Source: Candidatus Symbiothrix dinenymphae (GTDB taxonomy: Bacteria; Bacteroidota; Bacteroidia; Bacteroidales; Azobacteroidaceae). Taken from it: a stretch of DNA of 64,000 bases. The stretch is from positions 1 through 64,000 of the forward strand of contig BBRT01000312.1 in the NCBI GenBank assembly GCA_001417715.1, given 5' to 3'. Positions 48,388-54,200 of this stretch are shown one piece after another. Position 1 is the first letter of the stretch; each line of letters opens with the position of its first letter. Both the position numbers and the translations under genes were made by a program. Below the pieces are notes generated by a model. The model was not told the DNA's origin, did not search any database, and saw nothing but the letters and a program-made list of their open reading frames with translations.

Positions 48388-48594
48388 ATGATTTTCAAAT
48401 TAGACAAGATAAGTGATATGTTTATTGATGTGGCGAAGTATGTGCTCACCGCAGTCATCATATCATCGTTTATGAATGATGTTTCAGACAATATCTATTG
48501 GGTTGCCTTAGGCATAATCGCGAGTGCTTTGGGGCTTAGTGTATTATGTGCATTTTTATATGAACGTTTTAAAAAGAAAGGAAAGGAGGAATAA
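48388..48594 (+). CDS. Small two-helix membrane protein (family M70), copy 3
   Basis: The 68-residue protein starts MIFKLDKISDMFIDVAKYVL and continues TAVIISSF, with a second helix (ALGIIASALGLSVLCAFLY) and a basic end KKKGKEE. It shares the D-V-A-K core with 48866. A decayed copy is at 50927. It is the first gene of cassette 2, with a partner one-helix gene 2 bp downstream. Confidence 0.72.
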   Translation: MIFKLDKISDMFIDVAKYVLTAVIISSFMNDVSDNIYWVALGIIASALGLSVLCAFLYERFKKKGKEE

Positions 48595-48596
48595 TT

Positions 48597-48704
48597 ATGA
48601 AAGGGATGTTATTTGGATTATTGGCGATGTGTATGGTAGCAGCCATGGCACTTATCTACGCAGGGATTGAAATCATCCGCGAGAAGAGGCGTCATAAAGC
48701 GTAG
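48597..48704 (+). CDS. Small one-helix membrane protein, 35 aa
   Basis: The sequence MKGMLFGLLAMCMVAAMALI is followed by a basic tail EIIREKRRHKA. It is the partner of the M70 protein in cassette 2, and its start overlaps the region just after that stop codon. It is nearly the same as the remnant at 51019. Confidence 0.65.
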   Translation: MKGMLFGLLAMCMVAAMALIYAGIEIIREKRRHKA

Positions 48705-48744
48705 CAATTGCCGTTTTGTTAATTTAGGAATTTAGGAATTTAGG

Positions 48745-48833
48745 AATGTAGAAAATTAGGAATATTTTCTACATTTCTAAATTTCTGCATTTCTACATTT
48801 TTTTTGTTGTTTGGGATAAATGTTGTAACTTTG
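48745..48833 (+). promoter_or_regulatory. Cassette 3: hairpin plus promoter
   Basis: An 11-bp stem (AATGTAGAAAA 48745-48755 with 48765-48775) precedes repeats of CTACATTTCTAAATTTC type. Then TTTG (48803-48806), 19 bases, TAACTTTG (48826-48833). Confidence 0.75.
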
Positions 48834-48865
48834 CGGGGTGAATAAATAAACAAATCAATGAATCA

Positions 48866-49081
48866 ATGAAAAAGAAGAAAGAGAACTATTGGAAAAAAAT
48901 CTGTGCCGAAACCGGCAAGTGGGTTGTGGATGTGGCAAAATACGTGGCTACGGCGGTTATTATAACCTCAAGTTTCGTAGAAATGTCAACCGAGTTGAAA
49001 TTATTTTACGGTTGCATAGCAACGGCAGTAATGCTTATCGTAGGAATGTGTTTATTAATAATGGGAAAGGAGGATAAATAA
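48866..49081 (+). CDS. Small two-helix membrane protein (family M70), copy 4
   Basis: The 71-residue protein starts MKKKKENYWKKICAETGKWV and continues VDVAKYVATAVIITSSF. The second helix is CIATAVMLIVGMCLLIMG, ending KEDK. It has the basic N-terminus and D-V-A-K core of the family. It is the first gene of cassette 3. Confidence 0.72.
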   Translation: MKKKKENYWKKICAETGKWVVDVAKYVATAVIITSSFVEMSTELKLFYGCIATAVMLIVGMCLLIMGKEDK

Positions 49082-49082
49082 A

Positions 49083-49208
49083 ATGGATTTGTATTATGTT
49101 GCAATGACCGGTCTTATGGTCTTTACGCTTGTGATTGGCGGCGTGTGCTTGTTTTTTGAGCGCAGAGAGCGCAAGGAAAATGAGAAATTGATGGCGGCTG
49201 ATGAGTAG
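49083..49208 (+). CDS. Small one-helix membrane protein, 41 aa
   Basis: The sequence MDLYYVAMTGLMVFTLVIGG, then VCLFFERRERKENEKLMAADE, forms one helix and a charged tail. It lies 1 bp after the M70 gene and completes the pair in cassette 3. Confidence 0.65.
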   Translation: MDLYYVAMTGLMVFTLVIGGVCLFFERRERKENEKLMAADE

Positions 49209-49231
49209 TTGAGAGTGGCGCGAGAGAATCG

Positions 49232-49586
49232 TAGCCACTTTCCAGGGTTAACACATTAAAATTTGCCCGTATGCTACGGCGTTACCCCGTATGGGGTACA
49301 ATTTTGATAACCCCGTACAAGCGATAGCGCAGTGCGGGGTAGATGGCACCACCTCCTCCCAGCAACCCCGTAGTGGGTTGAACTCTTTGTGGACATGCCA
49401 TTTACTGAAAAGAGGTTTTGGCAAGACGAAAAAATTCAACCCACTACGGGGTTGCAAAGAAGAAGAGGTGCCTTACCCCGCACTGCGCTTCGCTTGTACG
49501 GGGTTATCAAAATTGTACCCCATACGGGGTAGATTAAAGACCGACCTTACGGTCTTTTTTAATGCGTTGACCCTGTAGCCACTTTC
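49232..49586. mobile_element. MITE-B (333 bp) with an 11-bp target duplication
   Basis: The element spans 49243-49575. It has terminal inverted repeats CAGGGTTAACACATTAAAA / TTTTAATGCGTTGACCCTG (2 mismatches in 19) and long internal inverted arms with CCCCGTA motifs. It is flanked by exact copies of TAGCCACTTTC (49232-49242 and 49576-49586), showing insertion into the cassette 4 terminator sequence. An internal AAAGACCG...CGGTCTTT-T hairpin (49536-49560) is a rho-independent terminator. No protein is credible inside. Confidence 0.9.
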
Positions 49587-49592
49587 TTTTTT

Positions 49593-49623
49593 TTTGTTGC
49601 TTGGGAAAAAAGTTGTAACTTTG
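49593..49623 (+). promoter_or_regulatory. Cassette 4 promoter
   Basis: TTTG (49593-49596), 19 bases, TAACTTTG (49616-49623), just downstream of MITE-B. Confidence 0.78.
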
Positions 49624-49654
49624 CAGCGGGAAAATAAAAATAAATAAAAATAAA

Positions 49655-49846
49655 ATGAAAACAATGACATTATCATTTGATGCAACCAATTCATTGGCAA
49701 ACAGCATCATACAGTTAATCAAAGAGGTCGGCATCTTCCATATAACGGAAGAAAAGTCACCTTACAATCCTGAATTTGTAAAAAAAATTCAAGCGAGTCG
49801 GCATAGTAAAGGCGTTGTGCTTAAAACCGACGATTTATGGAAGTAG
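49655..49846 (+). CDS. Antitoxin of a YoeB/Txe-type pair
   Basis: The 63-residue protein begins MKTMTLSFDATNSLANSIIQ and ends KGVVLKTDDLWK. Its start overlaps the toxin by 10 bp at the end. The size and polar C-terminus fit an antitoxin whose tail binds the toxin. Confidence 0.7.
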   Translation: MKTMTLSFDATNSLANSIIQLIKEVGIFHITEEKSPYNPEFVKKIQASRHSKGVVLKTDDLWK

Positions 49847-50097
49847 AATATAAAGAAGCGGCATTAGCGGATTTGGATTTTTGGCGAAAAAGTGGAAATA
49901 CAAAAGTGCAAGCAAAAATTACCGCACTCATTGATGACATTTGTGAGCATCCATTTATAGGAATTGGCAAACCGGAGCCTTTAAAATACGAATTAGCAGG
50001 GCTTTGGAGTCGAAGAATTACGCGAGGGCATCGTCTTATTTATGAAATCTACAATGGAAAATTGTTCATCATTTCGATGAAAGGTCATTATGATTGA
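49837..50097 (+). CDS. YoeB/Txe-family mRNA interferase toxin
   Basis: The 86-residue toxin has motifs of the family: ALADLDFWRKSGNTK near the start, KPEPLKYELAGLWSRRITRG with the Trp-Ser-Arg-Arg strand, HRLIYEI and the C-terminal KGHYD. It should cleave mRNA on the ribosome. It overlaps its antitoxin gene by 10 bp and appears intact. Confidence 0.85.
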   Translation: MEVEYKEAALADLDFWRKSGNTKVQAKITALIDDICEHPFIGIGKPEPLKYELAGLWSRRITRGHRLIYEIYNGKLFIISMKGHYD

Positions 50098-50117
50098 CAA
50101 TTTTCGGTTTTTTTTTG

Positions 50118-50148
50118 TTTGGTTGTTGGGGATTTTGTTGTAACTTTG
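50118..50148 (+). promoter_or_regulatory. Cassette 5 promoter
   Basis: TTTG (50118-50121), 19 bases, TAACTTTG (50141-50148). The spacer differs most from the other cassettes. Confidence 0.72.
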
Positions 50149-50192
50149 CGGCGGGAAAATAAGTACAAAATTATAAATTTAAATTCATTGTT

Positions 50193-50381
50193 ATGGAAAC
50201 TAAAATTAAAAAAGAGAGAAAGCGTGAACCTACAGTATGGCACTATGTGGGTGGCAAAAAGATTGGTAAGGCAACCTTTCCACCGCCGTCAGGCAACAAA
50301 ACGCCGGCTGCGATTTGGCGGCAAGCGCATCCGGGCGTGCAGGTATTGGAGATTTTGGACATGAGAGCAGTAATGAAGTAG
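50193..50381 (+). CDS. Antitoxin-like partner of a PIN toxin (WHYVGG family)
   Basis: The 62-residue basic protein has WHYVGGKKIGKATFPPPSG and the end EILDMRAVMK. It precedes a PIN gene by 22 bp. A start-less copy with the same core and end is at 53092-53244, also before a PIN remnant, so the two proteins travel together. Confidence 0.65.
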   Translation: METKIKKERKREPTVWHYVGGKKIGKATFPPPSGNKTPAAIWRQAHPGVQVLEILDMRAVMK

Positions 50382-50403
50382 TAACCTATCAAATTATTTT
50401 CTT

Positions 50404-50823
50404 ATGACCAGAACAAGGTACCTTGTAGATACCCACATAGCCATATTTTTGATGAATGGGTCAAATGAATTGGAGAAAAAGATTCGAGAATTTCTCGAAG
50501 ATTGCAACAATTTGGTGTATGTCAGTACCATTTCCGTGCAGGAAATGTTGTATTTGCAGAAACAAAACAAGTTGAAGTCCATTTGGAAAAGCCCCGAAGA
50601 CATTTTGAAAAGTATTGAAACAAATAATTTTCAACTTTTGCCGGTGAAAAAAGAGCATCTTGCGACGTTTGCAGGGCTTTCTACGCCTCCGGATCATCAC
50701 GACCCGAATGACCACATGCTTATTTCGCAGGCTATTACGGAGAAGATGTGTATGGTTAGTTCCGACAAGCAGTTTCGGAATTATTCTGATAAGCAGTTTG
50801 ATTTGTTTTTCAATCATCGGTGA
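50404..50823 (+). CDS. PIN-domain (VapC-like) ribonuclease toxin
   Basis: The 139-residue protein has RYLVDTHIAIFLM with the first catalytic Asp. A Glu region follows, then DHHDPNDHMLISQAITE and CMVSSDKQF with the remaining acidic residues. These fit the metal-binding PIN nuclease set. It appears intact and is paired with 50193-50381. Confidence 0.85.
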   Translation: MTRTRYLVDTHIAIFLMNGSNELEKKIREFLEDCNNLVYVSTISVQEMLYLQKQNKLKSIWKSPEDILKSIETNNFQLLPVKKEHLATFAGLSTPPDHHDPNDHMLISQAITEKMCMVSSDKQFRNYSDKQFDLFFNHR

Positions 50824-50844
50824 GATTTTTTCTTCAAAAAGAGC

Positions 50845-50909
50845 GTGGAGCGAGTGAATTGTTGCCACTTTCTTTTTTTTTGTTGATTGGGAAAAAAGTT
50901 GTAACTTTG
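50845..50909 (+). promoter_or_regulatory. Cassette 6: terminator hairpin plus promoter
   Basis: A GTGG/CCAC hairpin (50845-50868) with T-run, TTTG (50879-50882), 19 bases, TAACTTTG (50902-50909). Confidence 0.78.
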
Positions 50910-50926
50910 CGGAAAATTACAATAAT

Positions 50927-51127
50927 ATGATTTTCAAATTAGACAAGATAAGTGATATGTTTATTGATGTGGCGAAGTATGTGCTCACCGCTTAAGAAGA
51001 AAGGAAAGGAGGATAAATTATGAAAGGGATGTTATTTGGTGGGCTAATAATGCTCATGATAGTAGTCATGGTGCTTATTGACGTTTGGATTGAAATCATC
51101 CGCGAGAAGAGGCGTCATAAAGCGTAG
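50927..51127 (+). pseudogene. Decayed copy of the cassette 2 membrane-protein pair
   Basis: The first gene starts exactly as 48388 (MIFKLDKISDMFIDVAKYVL) but stops after 22 residues at 50995, because about 120 bases present in the intact copy are deleted. The second gene (from 51019) retains the start MKGMLFG and tail EIIREKRRHKA of its relative at 48597; whether its frame is fully intact is uncertain to me. Confidence 0.7.
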
Positions 51128-51159
51128 CAGTCGCCGTTTTGTTAATTTAGGAATTTAGG

Positions 51160-51247
51160 AATGTAGAAAATTAGGAATATTTTCTACATTTCTAAATTTC
51201 TGCATTTCTACATTTTTTTGTTGTTTGGGAAAAAAGTTGTAACTTTG
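51160..51247 (+). promoter_or_regulatory. Cassette 7: hairpin plus promoter
   Basis: An 11-bp stem (51160-51170 with 51180-51190), CTACATTTC-type repeats, TTTG (51217-51220), 19 bases, TAACTTTG (51240-51247). Nearly the same as the block before cassette 3. Confidence 0.76.
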
Positions 51248-51278
51248 CGGCAGGAAAGTAAAATAAAAAAATAAAGTT

Positions 51279-51497
51279 ATGAATACAGCATTACAAACAG
51301 TTTTTTTAGGCATTCCACCCACAGATATGCCATTTATACAGAAACTGGCAAAAGAAAAAGGGTGGCAAACTAACGACAAGGAGTCGTTGCTGGACAAATA
51401 TATCCGTTCGCGCCCTACGAACGTGAATTTGACAGACGAAGAAATAATGGAAGAAGTGCGGGCTGTACGCTATGGCAAAGTTGAAAGTCATAATTGA
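51279..51497 (+). CDS. Antitoxin of a PIN-type pair
   Basis: The 72-residue protein ends TDEEIMEEVRAVRYGKVESHN, with the E-E-V-x-x-V-R-x-x-x motif common in antitoxins of COG1569 PIN toxins. It overlaps the toxin remnant by 26 bp. Confidence 0.7.
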   Translation: MNTALQTVFLGIPPTDMPFIQKLAKEKGWQTNDKESLLDKYIRSRPTNVNLTDEEIMEEVRAVRYGKVESHN

Positions 51498-51672
51498 TAC
51501 CAATCTTTGGGTGTCATTTGTCATGTATTTGTTATCTTTGGCTGACACGATTTCGGCGAACTACATCATTACCGGCGATAAAGATTTATTGGTGTTGAAG
51601 CATCACAACCAAACCCCAATAATTACCTACACAGAATTTATGACTATTCTTGGAACAATATGCGAAGCATAA
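51472..51672 (+). CDS. Internally deleted PIN-domain toxin (66 aa)
   Basis: The start MAKLKVIIDTNLWVSFVM and the end ANYIITGDKDLLVLKHHNQT with PIITYTEFMTIL match the two ends of a COG1569-type PIN protein of about 140 residues. About 70 central residues are absent with the frame kept. Without the middle acidic residue it is probably inactive, though it could still bind the antitoxin. Confidence 0.7.
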   Translation: MAKLKVIIDTNLWVSFVMYLLSLADTISANYIITGDKDLLVLKHHNQTPIITYTEFMTILGTICEA

Positions 51673-51696
51673 AATCTTTGTTCGCAAAAGCGAGGG

Positions 51697-51757
51697 GAGC
51701 GAGTGAATCGTAGCCACTTTCTTTTTTTTGTTGTTTGGGATAAAAGTTGTAACTTTG
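51697..51757 (+). promoter_or_regulatory. Cassette 8: terminator hairpin plus promoter
   Basis: A GCGA/TCG-containing hairpin, T-run, TTTG (51727-51730), 19 bases, TAACTTTG (51750-51757). Confidence 0.77.
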
Positions 51758-51784
51758 CGGCGGGAATAAAAAGATATAAAAAAA

Positions 51785-51994
51785 ATGACACAAGAGAAAT
51801 TAATAAAAGAGGTGCAGCAAATACATGACCCGCAAGCGATTGCGGCATTGTATTCTTACGCATTTTTCATAAACAAAGGGATTAGTTCTTTCCCTGAGAA
51901 AAAGAATCCATTCCGTAATCTGACACACTACCATTCTGAGCATTCGTCGGAGGATGTTATAAACGAACTTAGGCAAGAGAGGGCTTTAATATGA
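51785..51994 (+). CDS. VapB-like antitoxin
   Basis: The 69-residue protein MTQEKLIKEVQQIHDPQAIA... ends INELRQERALI and overlaps the toxin start by 4 bp (ATGA). No DNA-binding motif that I recognise. Assignment is by partner. Confidence 0.65.
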   Translation: MTQEKLIKEVQQIHDPQAIAALYSYAFFINKGISSFPEKKNPFRNLTHYHSEHSSEDVINELRQERALI

Positions 51995-52398
51995 TTGCAT
52001 ATTTTGACTCATCTGCTATTGTTAAACTCCTTCTTGATGAAAAAGAATCGTTAGTTTTGGAAGAAGCCGTTGCACAAATGTGGGAACAAGGCTACCGTAT
52101 TGTTTCTTCATATCTGGCGGAAACAGAGGTGCGTCGAGCGGTTCAAAAACTGGGTATTTCTCAAAAGGCTGTTACTATCCTGCTTGATAAATTTGAACTG
52201 ATTCCGATTGAATATGCACACTACAAAAAGGCGGGTATGCTTGACATCAGCAGCGGTGAGTTTTTAAGAAGTCAGGATGCCATCCATGTTGTTGTAGCCG
52301 AATCTTTTGCATCAGATATTTTTGTGACGTATGATAAACGACAAGCCGTTGCTGCGGTCGCACGTTCGTTGTCGGTGGTCTCTCCCGGGATAGACTAA
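51991..52398 (+). CDS. VapC-like PIN-domain toxin
   Basis: The 135-residue protein has MIAYFDSSAIVKLLLDEKES with the first catalytic Asp, SYLAETEVRRAV with the Glu, and SQDAIHVVVAESFASDIFV with YDKRQ containing the last acidic residues. All four PIN acids seem present, so it is probably active. A different subfamily from 50404-50823. Confidence 0.85.
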   Translation: MIAYFDSSAIVKLLLDEKESLVLEEAVAQMWEQGYRIVSSYLAETEVRRAVQKLGISQKAVTILLDKFELIPIEYAHYKKAGMLDISSGEFLRSQDAIHVVVAESFASDIFVTYDKRQAVAAVARSLSVVSPGID

Positions 52399-52411
52399 TT
52401 TTCTTCAATCA

Positions 52412-52472
52412 AAGCGAGTGAATCGTAGCCACTTTCTTTTTTTTGTTGTTTGGGAAAAAAGTTGTAACTTTG
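52412..52472 (+). promoter_or_regulatory. Cassette 9: terminator hairpin plus promoter
   Basis: GCGAGTGAATCG... hairpin and T-run, TTTG (52442-52445), 19 bases, TAACTTTG (52465-52472). Confidence 0.77.
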
Positions 52473-52510
52473 CGGAAAATTACATGGGTGTATAATGAAA
52501 GGAGAAAAAA

Positions 52511-52801
52511 GTGAATAAAAAGTTTGAGTTTGATGAAGCAAAAAGTGCTGCGAATAAAGCTAAACACGGTATAGACTTCGTTGAAGCTCAATCTTTGTGG
52601 GAGGATCCCAATTTAATTGAAGTTCCTGCAAATTATGAGTATGAGGATAGATTCCTTGATACAGGTTGGATTGCAACGGCAAACATTTCCGGACACATTT
52701 ATACGGCAGTAATTACATACAGGAACTCTAATATTCGGATTATTTCGGTTCGTCGTGCTCATAAAAATGAAGAAAAAAGATATGAAGACAACAAAAATTG
52801 A
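52511..52801 (+). CDS. brnT: BrnT-family ribonuclease toxin
   Basis: The 96-residue protein has the BrnT pattern FEFDEAKSAANKAKHGIDFV, then EDRFLDTGWIATANISGHIY, and the end NIRIISVRRAHKNEEKRY. It starts with GTG at 52511; the nearby ATG at 52496 is out of frame and ends quickly. It overlaps its antitoxin gene, with toxin first as is usual for BrnTA. Confidence 0.88.
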   Translation: MNKKFEFDEAKSAANKAKHGIDFVEAQSLWEDPNLIEVPANYEYEDRFLDTGWIATANISGHIYTAVITYRNSNIRIISVRRAHKNEEKRYEDNKN

Positions 52802-53003
52802 AGACATTGACAAGCTATTCGATGCAGGCAAGGACATTTCCGCCTACTTTGATGAAACATTTGCCCACCATCCAAATTGGGACCACATCTATGTTGAATT
52901 TCCGCCGGAGGAAAAGATACAAGTGGTTCAAGCAGCAAAAAGGACAGGCGTGCCAATAACAACGTTTGTCCGCAGAGCAGTAGCAGAAGCAATTAGAAAT
53001 TGA
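52782..53003 (+). CDS. brnA: BrnA-family antitoxin
   Basis: The 73-residue protein begins MKTTKIEDIDKLFDAGKDIS and carries a ribbon-helix-helix-like C-terminus (VPITTFVRRAVAEAIRN). It overlaps brnT by 20 bp with the start chosen at 52782; 52767 is possible. It should bind BrnT and repress the promoter of cassette 9. Confidence 0.82.
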   Translation: MKTTKIEDIDKLFDAGKDISAYFDETFAHHPNWDHIYVEFPPEEKIQVVQAAKRTGVPITTFVRRAVAEAIRN

Positions 53004-53074
53004 AAAATGTAGAAATTTTTCGGCATTTCTAAATTTCCACATTTTTGGGTGGTTGTTTGGGGGTTTTGTTGTTG

Positions 53075-53082
53075 TAGCTTTG
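53075..53082 (+). promoter_or_regulatory. Cassette 10: degenerate promoter
   Basis: TAGCTTTG, one base off the cassette consensus, with GTTG (53052-53055) at 19 bases upstream. A CATTTCTAAATTTCCAC repeat precedes it. Confidence 0.55.
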
Positions 53083-53091
53083 CGGGCGAGA

Positions 53092-53244
53092 ATAAGAAAG
53101 CGCACATCATGGCACTATGTGGGTGGTGTAAAGGTTGGTCCGGTTATTGCTGCACCATCAGGTAAGAAACGACCTCGCCCATGGCTAAAAGACCATCCGG
53201 AGGGAGCATTTGAGATTGTGGACATGAGAGCAGTGCTGAAGTAG
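53092..53244 (+). pseudogene. WHYVGG-type antitoxin without start codon
   Basis: The frame RKRTSWHYVGGVKVGPVIAA with the end EIVDMRAVLK is a relative of 50193-50381. No ATG, GTG or TTG lies between the promoter and the conserved part. It is probably not translated, unless from ATA. Confidence 0.6.
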
Positions 53245-53268
53245 TAATCTATAAATTAGCTTTTTTTT

Positions 53269-53494
53269 ATGAACCGATACCTCTTAGATACCAATGTAGC
53301 CATATACTATATGACAGGTTCGAATGAATCTTCAGACTTATGCACGGTTAGCTGTGCCGAAGGTGCATAATGACCCGAATGACCATATCCTTATTTCGCA
53401 GGCGATTACAGAAAAGCTGTGCATGGTAAGTTCGGATAAGCAGTTTGCAAAATATACTTCGCAAAAATTGCAGTTACTGTTTAATCATCGGTGA
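53269..53494 (+). pseudogene. PIN toxin remnant
   Basis: MNRYLLDTNVAIYYMTGSNE matches the start of 50404-50823, and HNDPNDHILISQAITEKLC with the end LLFNHR matches its tail. The centre is deleted and the frame is shifted near 53370, so two fragments remain. With 53092-53244 it is a decayed copy of cassette 5. Confidence 0.8.
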
Positions 53495-53597
53495 AATAAT
53501 CATTTTCTCAATCTATGCGACCTCATTTTTACCTAATTTTCTTAACAAAACCACCTCAGTAGCAAAACGTTACACACCATCCCCCAACCTCATTACC

Positions 53598-53875
53598 GGC
53601 TAAATCTTTTTTTCAGGTGCTATTATTTCGCAAACGGTGTTTTATCCCGTAGGGACAAATATACATAGCCTTTTATCCCGTAGGGATTATAGCTCGGTAG
53701 AAAAGCCAATCCTCACCTCCACCCTGCATCCCGTAGGGATGCAACCGTTTGCGGATAATGTTGCATCCCTACGGGATGCAGGAATGGGGGAGGCATTCCA
53801 TTTCTACCGAGCTATAATCCCTACGGGATAAAACACCGTTTGCGAAATAATAGCACCTGAAAAAAAAATTTAGCC
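53598..53875. mobile_element. MITE-A, 278-bp copy (third)
   Basis: Nearly identical to 48050-48327 and in the same orientation, with the GGCTAAATC / GATTTAGCC ends. It lies inside a remnant of a longer copy, whose right half continues at 53876. Together with the copy at 48050 it brackets cassettes 2-10. Confidence 0.88.
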
Positions 53876-53966
53876 TCTACCGAGCTGCAATCCCTACGGG
53901 ATAAAAAACAGAACGCAAAAATTTCACCCGATTGTAATCTTTTTGACAACCCACCATGCAGGGTAG
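53876..53966. mobile_element. Remnant of a long MITE-A
   Basis: TCTACCGAGCTGCAATCCCT and the following bases match the right half of the 425-bp copy (around 42058-42150) closely. The terminal GATTTAGCC end is absent, so this is a broken copy next to which or into which the 278-bp copy inserted. Confidence 0.75.
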
Positions 53967-53994
53967 TTGGTCACCGTAAATTTGGTGCGGTTGC
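53963..53994. repeat. Inverted copy of the 421-453 repeat
   Basis: Perfect reverse complement of 421-440 over 20 bases and a weaker match beyond. Confidence 0.6.
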
Positions 53995-54200
53995 CCTGTT
54001 ATTTATCTAAAATATCAACAAATTACCAACAATTTTTCGTGCAAATTGTTGAAAAAAAATTAAAATTTATATAGGATATTAACAACTTATCAATAGTGTT
54101 TTCGTGAAATTGTTGAAAAAAAAATAAAGGAATGCTTGTTTATTTGGAACTTTATGCAGTACTTTGCCGCGTGAAAAGAATATAAAATAAAATTTGTGAC
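53995..54200 (+). promoter_or_regulatory. AT-rich leader of the surface-protein locus
   Basis: Two direct repeats of TTTTCGTG(CA)AAATTGTTGAAAAAAAA type (about 54036-54060 and 54099-54122) lie upstream of a weak -7 box TACTTTG (54160-54166). The ATG at 54201 is 34 bases downstream. The repeats could be regulator-binding sites. Confidence 0.45.

Noticed and set aside
49291-49578. 95-codon frame inside MITE-B
   Set aside because: It spans both inverted arms and repeats the same peptides (NPLRGC, GLSKLYPIRG). No start signal; it is a by-product of the palindrome.
47635-53082. CRISPR-like array because of repeated near-identical blocks
   Set aside because: Spacing is irregular (hundreds of bases), the intervals contain genes, the repeat is a promoter-terminator, and no cas gene is seen.
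48089-53831. Two nearly identical 64-codon frames (48089-48283 and 53637-53831) in the palindromic MITE-A copies
   Set aside because: They are read across the inverted repeats themselves, and the sequence repeats RRDYSSVE-type peptides from CCCGTAGGGA motifs. They reflect element conservation and not protein selection.
45600-54000. Classical integron
   Set aside because: No tyrosine integrase gene and no attC-type sites are visible, and each cassette carries its own promoter, which is unlike ordinary integron cassettes.
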